Positions 39,051 through 48,610 of a stretch of DNA of 64,000 nt are shown piece after piece. Each line of letters begins with the position of its first letter. The first letter of the stretch is position 1. Under the pieces are notes generated by a model. That model did not search any database and was not told the origin of the DNA. It was given only the letters and a program-made list of their open reading frames with translations. Both the position numbers and the translations under genes were made by a program. This stretch comes from Acidobacteriota bacterium (lineage in GTDB: Bacteria; Actinomycetota; Acidimicrobiia; Acidimicrobiales; Acidimicrobilacustridaceae), in the NCBI GenBank assembly GCA_018969405.1, contig JAGWYK010000001.1:98238-162237 (forward strand), given 5' to 3'.

Positions 39051-39932
39051 ATGCAGATCTCGATGACCCTGCCCACGATGGTCGCCCATGATCGGGCGGA
39101 CACGATCGGCTGGTGCCGAGCCATCGACGAGGGTCCGTGGGCCAGTCTGGCCGTGCCCGAGCGGGTCACCTACCCGAGCCATGCGTGGACCGTCGAACTG
39201 GCCGCGGCGGCGGCCCTCACCGAGCGGGTCCGCCTCTGGACCACCATCATCGTGCTGCCCGCCCATGACGCCGTCGACGTGGCCAAGCAGCTCGCCTCCG
39301 TGGACCGCCTGAGCGAGGGTCGGCTCACCGTCGGTGTCGGTGTCGGTGGACGAGAGCACGACTACCGAGCCATCGGCGGTTCCTACGAACGGCGATGGGC
39401 CCGGATGGATGAGCAGGTCGCCACCATGCGCCGCATCTGGGCGGGCGAACCGCCCTTCGAGGGGGCCGATCCCGTCGGTCCCCCGCCCGTGCAGGCCGGG
39501 GGTCCCCCCTTCGTCGCCGGCGTGATGGGCCCCAAGGCGCTGGCACGAGCCGCCCGATGGGCCGTCGGGGTCGACGATGCCTCCACCGTGTTCGGCGTCG
39601 ACCGGGCCGCCACTGCCGAGGCCTTCGACCGGATCCGCAGCGCCTGGGCCGAACAGGGTCGCAGCGACGCCCCGCACATCTCGGCCAGCCTCTGGTACGC
39701 CCTCGGCGAGGATGCCGACGCCCGCCTGCGCACCTACGGCTACGACTACATGCGCATCTTCGGACACGGTCTCGCCGAGACGATGTCATCGATGCTGTCC
39801 ACCTCGACCCCGGCCGCCCTGCGCACCGCCGTCGACACCCTCGCCGACCTCGGCTGCGACGAGCTGTTCCTCGTCCCCACCACCATCGAACTCGACGAGC
39901 TCTCGCGCACTCGCGACGCGCTCGGCATCTGA
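39051..39932 (+). CDS. Luciferase-like (LLM class) oxidoreductase, probably F420- or FMN-dependent
   Basis: A 293-residue TIM-barrel oxidoreductase. SLAVPERVTYPSHAWTVELA, TIIVLPAHDAVDVAKQLASVDRLS and LTVGVGVGGREHDYRAIG are the standard LLM landmarks (active-site strand and phosphate-binding region). In actinobacteria most such enzymes use F420, but the cofactor is not shown here. The ATG at 39051 is preferred over 39033 because it fits the leaderless spacing and places the first strand at the N-terminus. The aldo/keto reductase gene follows 24 bases later, probably in the same operon. Confidence 0.88.
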   Translation: MQISMTLPTMVAHDRADTIGWCRAIDEGPWASLAVPERVTYPSHAWTVELAAAAALTERVRLWTTIIVLPAHDAVDVAKQLASVDRLSEGRLTVGVGVGGREHDYRAIGGSYERRWARMDEQVATMRRIWAGEPPFEGADPVGPPPVQAGGPPFVAGVMGPKALARAARWAVGVDDASTVFGVDRAATAEAFDRIRSAWAEQGRSDAPHISASLWYALGEDADARLRTYGYDYMRIFGHGLAETMSSMLSTSTPAALRTAVDTLADLGCDELFLVPTTIELDELSRTRDALGI

Positions 39933-39956
39933 ACCCGGACACCAAGGAGCTCCGCC

Positions 39957-40898
<942 letters not shown>

Positions 40899-40918
40899 GT
40901 CCTGTCGCCCTCCGGGGC

Positions 40919-42106
40919 TCACTGCACGATGCTGCGGCTGCGCAGCTCCTCGAGGCGATCGCCCATGTCGAGCTCCTCGAGGATCTCGGCGGTGTGCTCC
41001 CCCAGCATCGGTGCCGGTCCCCCGAGTGCCGCCGGTGTGCCACCGAAGCGGGCAGGATGCCGGGGCTGTCGGAGCCGTCCCGCCACCGGATGCTCCGACT
41101 CCTCGAACAGGCCCATGGCGATGGCATGCGGATCGTTGTGCATGTCGCGGGCGGCGACCACGAGACCGAAGGGCACGCGTCGCTCCTCCATGCGGGCCGA
41201 GGCCTCGGCGCAGGTCATCGTCGGCGTGGCGGCGTGACAGGCGCGCAGGATCTCCGCCGTGCGTTCGGGATGCCGACGACGCTCCGCGATGGTGGCGACA
41301 CGGGGATCGTCATGACCCTCGACACCGAGCGCCTCGCACATCCCGTGGAAGTCGGCATCGGAGGTCGGTGTGGCGATCCCCCAGCCGTCGAGGAACCGGA
41401 ACGGACGCGAACCCTGGGTGAAGCTCGAGCTCATCGAATGGTCCGAGTCGAGCAGCAGCTCGTTGCCGGCGGAGTCGGCCCACAGGAATGAGACCACCGC
41501 ATCGGTCATCGAGATCTTGAGGTGCTGGCCTCCGGCTCCCCGCTCCCGGGCGAGCAGTGCGGCGGTGATGGCCTGCACGGCATAGAGCCCGGTGATCTTG
41601 TCCGCCGCGGTCTGGCGGAGGAACACCGGGTCGCCGACATCGGGATCCGCCTGGTTGGTGGCGAGTCCGGCGTAGGCCTGGATCACGGTGTCGTAGGCCC
41701 CTCGGGTGGCATAGGGCCCGATGTCACCGAACCCGGAGAGCGAGACGTAGATCAGATCCTCATGGCCACGGCGGAGCTCGTCGTAGCCGAGTCCCGCTCG
41801 TTCCAAGGCTCCCGGACGGAAGTTCTGGATGAACACATCGGCACGCGCGGCGAGCGCCCGCACGATCTCGGCGCCCTCCGGAGTGGTGAGGTCCACGGCG
41901 ATCGATCGCTTGCCCCGGTTGCAGGCCTGGAAGAGGGCGGAGACACCGTTGACGGCGACGCCGACCCACCGGGCGATGTCCCCGAGGCCGGGACGCTCGA
42001 CCTTGATGACCTCAGCACCCTGATCGCTGAGCAGTGCCGCCGGGTACGGACCGGTCAGCGCGATCGAGCAGTCGAGGATGCGGATCCCGTCGAGTGCACC
42101 GGCCAT
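40919..42106 (-). CDS. Family III CoA-transferase (CaiB/BaiF)
   Basis: A 395-residue enzyme moving CoA between carboxylic acids. RILDCSIALTGPYPAALLSDQGAEV and VERPGLGD are family signatures near the N-terminus. RSIAVDLTTPEGAEI and VFIQNFRPGALERAGL follow, and the putative catalytic Asp is in GAYDTVIQAYAG. It may activate a carboxylate by CoA exchange in a degradative pathway. It lies 19 bases after the ABC-2 permease gene on the same strand, so it may be co-transcribed with the DrrAB-like exporter. Confidence 0.92.
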   Translation of the reverse strand: MAGALDGIRILDCSIALTGPYPAALLSDQGAEVIKVERPGLGDIARWVGVAVNGVSALFQACNRGKRSIAVDLTTPEGAEIVRALAARADVFIQNFRPGALERAGLGYDELRRGHEDLIYVSLSGFGDIGPYATRGAYDTVIQAYAGLATNQADPDVGDPVFLRQTAADKITGLYAVQAITAALLARERGAGGQHLKISMTDAVVSFLWADSAGNELLLDSDHSMSSSFTQGSRPFRFLDGWGIATPTSDADFHGMCEALGVEGHDDPRVATIAERRRHPERTAEILRACHAATPTMTCAEASARMEERRVPFGLVVAARDMHNDPHAIAMGLFEESEHPVAGRLRQPRHPARFGGTPAALGGPAPMLGEHTAEILEELDMGDRLEELRSRSIVQ

Positions 42107-42125
42107 CTGTCCCCCCTGCTGCGGT

Positions 42126-42935
42126 TCAACTCGTCCGACGGTAGCGCCAGACGGCGAGAGGGATGAAGGCCACCATCAGCGCCACGCACCAGATGAGGGC
42201 CGGGACGACCCAGCGGGCGGTGGGGCCACCCTCGGTGAGGGCTCGCACCGAGTTGATCACGAGACTCACCGGCTGATGCTCGGCGAAGGCCCGCAGCCAG
42301 GAGGGCATGGTGGCCGCCGGCACGAAGGCCGTGGAGGCGAAGGTGAGCGGGAACAGGATCGGGAACGACATCAGCTGGGCCACCTCCGAGTTCGGGGCGG
42401 CCAGACCGATGTAGGCGAAGCCCCAGGAGATCGCGTAGGCGAACAGCAGCATCAGGCCGACCGCGCCCAGGAAGGCGAGGAGGTTGGTGTGGATGCGGAA
42501 CCCGACCGCCAGTCCCACCACGGTGATGATGACGATGACGACCACGTTGCGCAGCAGATCCGAGGTCGTGCGGCCCGCCAGCACCGCCGAGCGGGCGATC
42601 GGCAGCGATCGGAAGCGCTCGATCAGACCCTTCTGGAGATCCTCGGCCAGACCGATGCTGGTCTGGATGGAGCCGAACATGACGGTCTGCACGAAGATCC
42701 CGGCCATCAGGTAGTCGACGTAGCTCATGCCGGGGGTGGCGATGGCACCGCCGAACACGTAGCGGAACAGCAGCACGAACATGATCGGCTGCACACTGGA
42801 GAAGAACAGCGCCTCGGGGATGCGCACATAACCGATGAGATTCCGCTCGGTGAGCACCACGGCGTCCCCGATGGCCCGGCGCAGACGAGACCGTTTCATG
42901 GCGGGGGCCGAACCGGGAAGCACTCGGGCGGTCAT
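42126..42935 (-). CDS. ABC-2 type exporter permease, DrrB-like
   Basis: A 269-residue membrane protein with six helices. YVRIPEALFFSSVQPIMFVLLF, YVDYLMAGIFVQTVMFGSIQT and LMSFPILFPLTFASTAFVP are diagnostic of the daunorubicin/oleandomycin ABC-2 permeases. It exports an amphiphilic small molecule or lipid, using the ATPase encoded directly upstream. The ATG overlaps the ATPase stop (ATGA). Confidence 0.93.
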   Translation of the reverse strand: MTARVLPGSAPAMKRSRLRRAIGDAVVLTERNLIGYVRIPEALFFSSVQPIMFVLLFRYVFGGAIATPGMSYVDYLMAGIFVQTVMFGSIQTSIGLAEDLQKGLIERFRSLPIARSAVLAGRTTSDLLRNVVVIVIITVVGLAVGFRIHTNLLAFLGAVGLMLLFAYAISWGFAYIGLAAPNSEVAQLMSFPILFPLTFASTAFVPAATMPSWLRAFAEHQPVSLVINSVRALTEGGPTARWVVPALIWCVALMVAFIPLAVWRYRRTS

Positions 42936-43894
42936 GACTCGTCCTCCTCGCTGGCGGTCTCGGCGCGCCGGCCGGTGAGGGCCAGGAACACGTCGTCGAG
43001 ACTCGGCTCGCGCAGGGCGAGCCGACTCGGGGCCAGTCCGGCCTCGTCGAGTTCGCGCAGCGCCATCATCACCTGCGGGGGTCCGTCATCGATGCTGAGC
43101 TCGACGAGTGAGCCGTCGACCACCACGCCTCCCCGCCAGGTGCCGCGGAAACGAGCGGCGGCCTGCTCGGCCACGGCCCCGTCGGCGAAGCCGAGATCCA
43201 GCACGGTCTCACCGAGGTCAGCCTTGAGCTCGGCCGAGGTGCCCTCGGCGATCACCGCACCGCGGTCGACGACCACGATGCGGTCGGCCAGACGATCGGC
43301 CTCCTCGAGGTACTGGGTGGTCAGCAGCACGGTCGTGCCGTCGGCCACCAGCTGCTCGACGACGTTCCACACCGCGTTGCGGCTCTTCGGATCGAGGCCG
43401 GTGGTGGGCTCGTCGAGGAAGAGCACCGGAGGACGATGCACCAGTGCCGCGGCGATGTCGAGACGACGCCGCATCCCCCCGGAGTAGGTCTTGGACGGAC
43501 GATCGGCCGCGCCGGTCAGCTCGAAGTGCTCGAGGAGTTCATCGGCGACCCGCGAGGCGTCCCGGCGCGACATCTGGAACAGCTGCGCGATCATGCGCAG
43601 GTTCTCGCGCCCGGTGAGGTTCTCGTCGACCGCCGCGTACTGGCCGGCGAGGCCGATGCTGGCCCGGACCCTGTCGGCCTGCGTGACCACATCGAAACCG
43701 TTCACGGTGGCCCGGCCCTGATCGGGGACCAGCGTCGTGGTGAGGACGCGCACCGTGGTGGTCTTCCCGGCGCCGTTCGGGCCGAGCAGTCCGAGCACCG
43801 TTCCCGCGTCGACCTGCAGGTCGACGCCGTCGAGGGCGCGCACGTCTGCGCCGAAGGTCTTGACGAGGCCGACGGCCTCGATGGCATGACTCAT
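42932..43894 (-). CDS. ABC exporter ATPase, DrrA-like (daunorubicin-resistance family)
   Basis: A 320-residue ATPase. Walker A GPNGAGKTT, signature YSGGMRRRLDIAAALV, Walker B VLFLDEPTTGLDPKSRN and switch region TTQYLEEADRLADRI are all intact. The C-terminal regulatory domain with LREPSLDDVFLALTGR is the DrrA hallmark. It forms a two-gene exporter with the coupled permease. The function could be efflux of a toxic pathway intermediate or of a natural product; no biosynthetic cluster is next to it. Confidence 0.95.
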   Translation of the reverse strand: MSHAIEAVGLVKTFGADVRALDGVDLQVDAGTVLGLLGPNGAGKTTTVRVLTTTLVPDQGRATVNGFDVVTQADRVRASIGLAGQYAAVDENLTGRENLRMIAQLFQMSRRDASRVADELLEHFELTGAADRPSKTYSGGMRRRLDIAAALVHRPPVLFLDEPTTGLDPKSRNAVWNVVEQLVADGTTVLLTTQYLEEADRLADRIVVVDRGAVIAEGTSAELKADLGETVLDLGFADGAVAEQAAARFRGTWRGGVVVDGSLVELSIDDGPPQVMMALRELDEAGLAPSRLALREPSLDDVFLALTGRRAETASEEDES

Positions 43895-43919
43895 GGAACC
43901 TCGTTCGGGGGGACCGGGA

Positions 43920-44348
43920 TCAGCCGAACGTAATCTCGCGACGCGCGAGGCGCCAACCCTCGTCAGTGCGTCGCGCCGTGTCGCGATAGTGCCCGACGAG
44001 ACGGAGCTCGGGCTTCGTGTCGGTGTTCACGAAGAACATCCACGAGGAGTCGGCGACGGCGGTGTCCGGATCGACGAAGACGACGGCGGTGCCGGCGATC
44101 ATGTGGTGACTGTGGCTGCCGGGTCCGACGGTGCCCTCCGCACGGCGTTCGAGGCTGCCGGCCCGGATGTCCTCGCGACCGATCCGGGGCGCGCCGGGCA
44201 TCATCCACTCGGCGTCGACGGTGAACAGTTCGGCGTACTCGTCCACGGAGCCCAGGCCATCGGCGTACTGGGCGACGCGGACCACGAGCGAACGCACCTC
44301 CAGCTCGTCGAGGGCGGCGCGGCCCGGGTCAGGATGGTGGTTGGACAT
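43920..44348 (-). CDS. SnoaL/NTF2-like fold protein
   Basis: A 142-residue protein of the NTF2-like superfamily. The N-terminal helix (LEVRSLVVRVAQYADGL) is followed by the cone-shaped sheet with FTVDAEWMMPG, HSHHMIAGTAVVFVDPDTAVA and DEGWRLARREITFG, typical of SnoaL-like or dioxygenase-beta-like small proteins. Possible roles are dehydratase, isomerase or a binding protein for a small hydrophobic molecule. The ATG has a GAGGAGC site. It is divergent from an LLM oxidoreductase across 78 bases. Confidence 0.82.
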   Translation of the reverse strand: MSNHHPDPGRAALDELEVRSLVVRVAQYADGLGSVDEYAELFTVDAEWMMPGAPRIGREDIRAGSLERRAEGTVGPGSHSHHMIAGTAVVFVDPDTAVADSSWMFFVNTDTKPELRLVGHYRDTARRTDEGWRLARREITFG

Positions 44349-44414
44349 GGTCGCTCCTCGCTCAGCCGACCGCTCATCCTCGCGCCTCCGCACCCGGCGA
44401 GGTCGGGATCGTGG

Positions 44415-44420
44415 CAGGAT
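44415..44420 (+). promoter_or_regulatory. -10-like element (CAGGAT), leaderless LLM mRNA
   Basis: CAGGAT is followed by a 6-base spacer (GCGGCC) and the GTG at 44427. Confidence 0.5.
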
Positions 44421-44426
44421 GCGGCC

Positions 44427-45419
44427 GTGGAGATCTCGATCGGCGTCGTTCCGGGACCGGATGCGGTCCGCCGGGCCCAACTGGCCGAGGACCTCGGCTT
44501 CTCCCGGGTCTGGCTCTACGACTCGGCGGCGATCTACGAGGACATCTGGATGAATCTCACCGCCATCGTGGCCGCCACCTCGATCGACGTGGGCACCGCC
44601 GTGCTCGTCCCCAACCTCCGCCATGTGATGACCACCGCCACGGCCATCGCCACCCTGGAACGGATGGCTCCCGGTCGCCTCACGGCCGCCTTCGGCACCG
44701 GTCTCACCGCCCGATGGGTGCTGGGGAAGCCGGCGCTCAGCTGGGCCACCCTGCGCACCTACGTCGAGCAGCTGCACGGACTGCTCCGGGGCGACACCGT
44801 CACCATCGCCGGCGAGAGAGCGCAGATGATCCACCTCCCCCACCTCGCCGCGGCGCGACCCATCGAGGTCCCCCTGCTGCTGTCGGCCCTCGGACCCAAG
44901 GGACTGGACATCACCGCCGAGCTCTGTGCTGCCGGGGTGGTGGACGGGTTGATCGACACCGAGGGCGCCGACGGTCCGTTCCCCCGGCGGGTGCAGATGG
45001 TCTCGGGCACCGTGCTCGATCGTGGCGAGGACGGGTCCAGTGCCCGGGTGCGCGACGCCGTCGGCCCCTGGTTCGTGGTGGGACACCACTACATGTGGCA
45101 GCAGTATCCCGAGGCCCTGCCCGCCATGCCCGCCGGCGCCGAATGGCTGGCGGCCGTCGAGGCCGAACGGGTCGAGGGCGAACGCCACCTCGCCGTGCAC
45201 GAGGGCCATGTGACCGATGTGAGCCAGCGCGATCGCGTGATCATCGATGCGGCGGAGGACGCGGCGATCCTGGCCGCCGGCTGGGTCGGTGCTCCGGACA
45301 CGATCGCCGAGCGGGCCCGAGCCAGTGCCGAGCGGGGCGTCACCGAACTGCTCTACACACCGGCCGGTTCCGATGTGGAGCGGGAGATGCGGGCCTTCGC
45401 AGCGGCCACCATCGGCTGA
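44427..45419 (+). CDS. Luciferase-like (LLM class) oxidoreductase
   Basis: A 330-residue TIM-barrel oxidoreductase related to F420-dependent enzymes. ISIGVVPGPDAVRRAQLAED, DIWMNLTAIVAATSIDVGTAVL and the loop GRLTAAFGTGLTARWVLG fit the class, and PIEVPLLLSALGPKGLDI is the phosphate-binding region. The cofactor is inferred. The GTG at 44427 fits the leaderless rule; the much longer upstream frame is antisense to the NTF2 gene. Four bases separate it from the fusion membrane protein gene, so the two are probably one operon, an unexpected pairing. Confidence 0.88.
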   Translation: MEISIGVVPGPDAVRRAQLAEDLGFSRVWLYDSAAIYEDIWMNLTAIVAATSIDVGTAVLVPNLRHVMTTATAIATLERMAPGRLTAAFGTGLTARWVLGKPALSWATLRTYVEQLHGLLRGDTVTIAGERAQMIHLPHLAAARPIEVPLLLSALGPKGLDITAELCAAGVVDGLIDTEGADGPFPRRVQMVSGTVLDRGEDGSSARVRDAVGPWFVVGHHYMWQQYPEALPAMPAGAEWLAAVEAERVEGERHLAVHEGHVTDVSQRDRVIIDAAEDAAILAAGWVGAPDTIAERARASAERGVTELLYTPAGSDVEREMRAFAAATIG

Positions 45420-45423
45420 TCCC

Positions 45424-47811
45424 ATGACCACCCTCCCATCCCGACGCACCCGGGTGCATGCGACCTGGAGCGCGGTGTTCGGCGTGGTGCCCGACAAGGG
45501 CCTGCACCGACGGCCCACCGAGGTGCTCCGCATCCTCGGTGGACTCGCCCTGCTCGCGCTCGGTGCACTCAACGCCACCCGCGTCGGACCCCTCGAACAG
45601 TCGGTGCACGATGCCGTCGGCCACCTTCCCGATCCGCTCCTGACCGGTCTGCGCTGGATCAACACCACCGGCGCCGTCATCGCCATCGCCATCGTCCTGA
45701 TCGTCGCGCTCATCTCCCGGCGGCCCCGTTTCATCGCCTCGGTGGTGCTGGCCGGGGCCGCAGCACTGGTGGTCGGGCGTGTCCTCGACTCGCTGATCGG
45801 TGCGCCCACCGACGGGGGGCACCCGCTGCCCGGCTACCCGCCGTTCCCGAGTCTGCGCCTCGCGGTGGTCGCGGCCGTCTTCTTCGCCGCCACGCCGGAG
45901 CTCACCCGTCCGGCCCGTCGGCTGCTGACACTCCTGCTCGGCGTGATCGGCGTCAGCCTGATCGCGGTGACCGGCGGCTACCCCACCGGCATCCTCGGCG
46001 CGATCGGGCTGGCCTGGACCCTCGCGGCGATCGTCCATCTCGTCCTCGGATCACCCGACGGCGCACCCTCGACCGCCGCGGTCGCCGAGGATCTTCGCAG
46101 CCTGGGCATCGACACGAACGACCTGCGCGCCGCCGAGGACCAGCTGTGGGGCGAGACCGCCTTCATCGGCACCGATGCCGACGGTCCGATCCGGGTGGCG
46201 GTGATCGGGCGCGATGCCACCAACGCCCAATTCCTCACCAAGCTCGTTCGCTTCATCTGGATGAAGGATTCCGGCCCCGGGATCGCCGCCACCCGCGAGC
46301 AGCAGATCGAGCATCGGGCCTACCTGCTGATGCGGGCCGAACGAGGCGGTGTCCCGGCTCCCACCGTGATCGACAGCGGTGCGGTCGGGTCCCGTGGCGA
46401 TGTGGTGCTGGTGCTGCGCGACACGAACGGAGTGCGACTCGACGACACCGACGAAGGAGCACGCACCGACGCCTTCCTCGACGCCGCCTGGCGATCACTC
46501 GAACGCCTCCATCGTGTCGGGATCGCCCATGGTTCGATCAGCGCTCGGACCCTCCGTCTGGCCCAGGACGGCACGGTGGCCTTCACCGATCTCGCCACCG
46601 CCGATGCTCGACCCTCCCCCGATGCGCTCCGTCTCGACCATGTGGCGCTGCTCGTGACTCTGGCGGACCTCACCAGCGCCGAGCGCGCGGTCGCCTCCGC
46701 CCGACGCGCCCTCGACACCGATGCCCTCATCGCCGTCCAACCCCTGCTGGAGGCGACGGCACTGCCGCGGGTCACTCGACGTTCGATCACCGATGCCAAA
46801 CACCTCACCGCCGAGGTCGGCCAGCAGGTGGCCTCCGTCACCGGGGTGACACCCGAGAAGCTCACCGAGCTCCGGCGCGTGACCCCGGCCAACATCCTGC
46901 TCGCGGCAGCCACCGTGCTCGGGTTCTACCTGCTGCTGGGCCAGCTCACGAAGATCGATTTCGCCACCACCTTCGATCAGGCCGAGTGGGGCTGGGTCGT
47001 GGTCGTCGCCATCCTCGCCCAACTCCCCCTGTTCGGCACCGCCATGGCGCTGCTCGGAGCCGTCAGCCGACCCCTCCCGCTCCGACCGGTGTTCATCCTG
47101 CAGTTCGCCAACAAGTTCACCGGGCTGGTCGGCGGGGGCGTGGCCACCATGGCCATGCTCGTGCGGTTCTTCCAGAAGCAGGGCTTCTCGCCGGCGGTGG
47201 CGGTCAGTTCCAGTCTCATGACCTCGTTCGCCTCCGGGATCGTGCAGTTCGTCCTCGTGGGTCTCGGACTGCTGCTCGGCGACGCCACGATCCACCTGTC
47301 GCACTCCGGAGGGGGCTCGAGCGGACTGACCGAGAAGCTGGCGATCGCCCTCGCCGCCGTGCTCCTCGTCGCCATCGTGCTCGCTCTCATCCCGCGGTTC
47401 CGGCACCGCCTGCTCGGACTGATCGGTCCGCATCTCGTCGCCGCCCGCACCAACTTCACCACCGTGGTGTCCGAGCCCCGCAAGGCGGTCCAGCTGTTCG
47501 CCGGGAACTTCATCTCCCAGTTCTGTTACGCACTGGTGCTGTGGGCCGCACTGCACACCTACGGTGAGTCGCTGGGGATCCTGCAGCTCATCGTGATCAA
47601 CTCGATCGCCTCGATCATCGGTGGCATCGCCCCGGTGCCCGGTGGGATGGGCGTGATCGAGGCCGGGCTCATCGCCGGGTTCACCGCCGCCGGGGTCCCG
47701 GATCAGGCGGCCATCGCCGCCACCTTCACCGCCCGCACCTTCACCGCCTATCTCCCTCCTGCCTGGGGCTGGTTGGCGATGGAATGGATGCATCGCAACG
47801 ACTACATCTGA
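45424..47811 (+). CDS. Membrane fusion protein: degenerate PAP2 + pseudokinase + flippase-like (LPG synthase TM) domain
   Basis: A 795-residue protein. Residues about 30-210 are six hydrophobic helices resembling a PAP2 phosphatase, but the FPSGH site reads FPSLR (141-145), so phosphatase activity is unlikely. Residues about 250-450 resemble a small protein kinase/APH fold: the beta-3 Lys position is VAV (258-260), the HGD loop is HGS (369-371) and the following Asn is Thr, although an Asp remains in FTDLA (389). Residues about 480-795 are a YbhN/MprF-type flippase domain (VGGGVATMAMLVRFFQ; GGMGVIEAGLIAGF). It probably moves or senses an envelope lipid. Four bases after the LLM gene; ends 1 base before the convergent channel gene. 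Confidence 0.8.
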   Translation: MTTLPSRRTRVHATWSAVFGVVPDKGLHRRPTEVLRILGGLALLALGALNATRVGPLEQSVHDAVGHLPDPLLTGLRWINTTGAVIAIAIVLIVALISRRPRFIASVVLAGAAALVVGRVLDSLIGAPTDGGHPLPGYPPFPSLRLAVVAAVFFAATPELTRPARRLLTLLLGVIGVSLIAVTGGYPTGILGAIGLAWTLAAIVHLVLGSPDGAPSTAAVAEDLRSLGIDTNDLRAAEDQLWGETAFIGTDADGPIRVAVIGRDATNAQFLTKLVRFIWMKDSGPGIAATREQQIEHRAYLLMRAERGGVPAPTVIDSGAVGSRGDVVLVLRDTNGVRLDDTDEGARTDAFLDAAWRSLERLHRVGIAHGSISARTLRLAQDGTVAFTDLATADARPSPDALRLDHVALLVTLADLTSAERAVASARRALDTDALIAVQPLLEATALPRVTRRSITDAKHLTAEVGQQVASVTGVTPEKLTELRRVTPANILLAAATVLGFYLLLGQLTKIDFATTFDQAEWGWVVVVAILAQLPLFGTAMALLGAVSRPLPLRPVFILQFANKFTGLVGGGVATMAMLVRFFQKQGFSPAVAVSSSLMTSFASGIVQFVLVGLGLLLGDATIHLSHSGGGSSGLTEKLAIALAAVLLVAIVLALIPRFRHRLLGLIGPHLVAARTNFTTVVSEPRKAVQLFAGNFISQFCYALVLWAALHTYGESLGILQLIVINSIASIIGGIAPVPGGMGVIEAGLIAGFTAAGVPDQAAIAATFTARTFTAYLPPAWGWLAMEWMHRNDYI

Positions 47812-47812
47812 G

Positions 47813-48610
47813 TCAGGTGCGTTCCTCGCTGCGCAGGAGCTCCTCGATGCTCTGCAGGCGGTCGAGCACATGCCGGCGGTGCTCGGTGTCGGTGTCGGTG
47901 TCGGCGGAGGTGGAGCTCGGTGCCGGGCCCGGGGGTGCGGACGAGGATCCCGAGGAGGCGGCGCGTTCGGCATCGGCCCGACGGGAGGCCGCCTGATCCA
48001 TGAAGCTGGAGGCGATCTGTGCCGTGATCACCGCCACGCTGGTGAGGCCGACGATCATGATGCACACCGCCACGATGCGACCACCGGTGGTGACCGGCGT
48101 GTAGTCGCCGTAGCCGACGGTCGACACCGTGCAGGCGGTCCACCACAGGGCGATGGGAACGCTGGTGATCGTGGCCCCCGCCGCACCATGCTCGAAGATG
48201 ACCACCAGCACCGCCCCGTTGGCCACCAGCAGCAGGGCGACCGCCAGGAAATGGGCGAGGTTCCCCTTGCGGAACATCGACTGCAGCAGGCGCAGGCTGA
48301 ACAGCAGACGCAGCGGCGGGAACAGCACGACCAGTGCGCTCAGGGGATGGGCGAGGATGTACGAGATGGGCCGACGCGAGAGCAGGGCACGGGTCCCGAT
48401 GTCGATCCCGTAGATCACCGAGAGCAGCAGTCGGGCGACCAGCCACCAGGTGCGTTCGCTGGAGAACCCGAGCATCACACCGATGGGCGTGCAGCTCAGC
48501 CAGATGGTGAGCAGGGCCAGCACGTCGAGCGGCGCTCGGGTGCGAGCGGTCCAGGCATCGACCTTCGGGTTCCAGACCCGGGTGGACCCGGTCTCCACGA
48601 GGTCCATCAC
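47813..48610 (-). CDS. Potassium channel, voltage-gated-like
   Basis: A 265-residue membrane protein with a pore loop carrying the K+ filter TVSTVGYGDYTP and a following inner helix. Upstream are about four or five helices with an S4-like segment having Arg every third or fourth residue (PLRLLFSLRLLQSMFRKG). The C-terminus is Ser/Ala/Pro-rich, then an Asp/Thr repeat and a short coiled-coil candidate (RHVLDRLQSIEELLRSEE). ATG at 48607 or GTG at 48610 both overlap the preceding ligase stop, so translation is coupled to that gene. Pairing with an acyl-CoA ligase is not functionally obvious. Confidence 0.88.
   Translation of the reverse strand: MMDLVETGSTRVWNPKVDAWTARTRAPLDVLALLTIWLSCTPIGVMLGFSSERTWWLVARLLLSVIYGIDIGTRALLSRRPISYILAHPLSALVVLFPPLRLLFSLRLLQSMFRKGNLAHFLAVALLLVANGAVLVVIFEHGAAGATITSVPIALWWTACTVSTVGYGDYTPVTTGGRIVAVCIMIVGLTSVAVITAQIASSFMDQAASRRADAERAASSGSSSAPPGPAPSSTSADTDTDTEHRRHVLDRLQSIEELLRSEERT

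Noticed and set aside
46495..47973. Minus-strand open frame antisense to the flippase fusion
   Set aside because: It is His/Asp/Glu/Gly-rich without domain features and opposes a clear membrane protein.
48608..48610. GTG at 48610 as start of the potassium channel instead of ATG 48607
   Set aside because: Both overlap the ligase stop; the ATG is the stronger codon and the two differ by one residue, so they cannot be separated from sequence alone.
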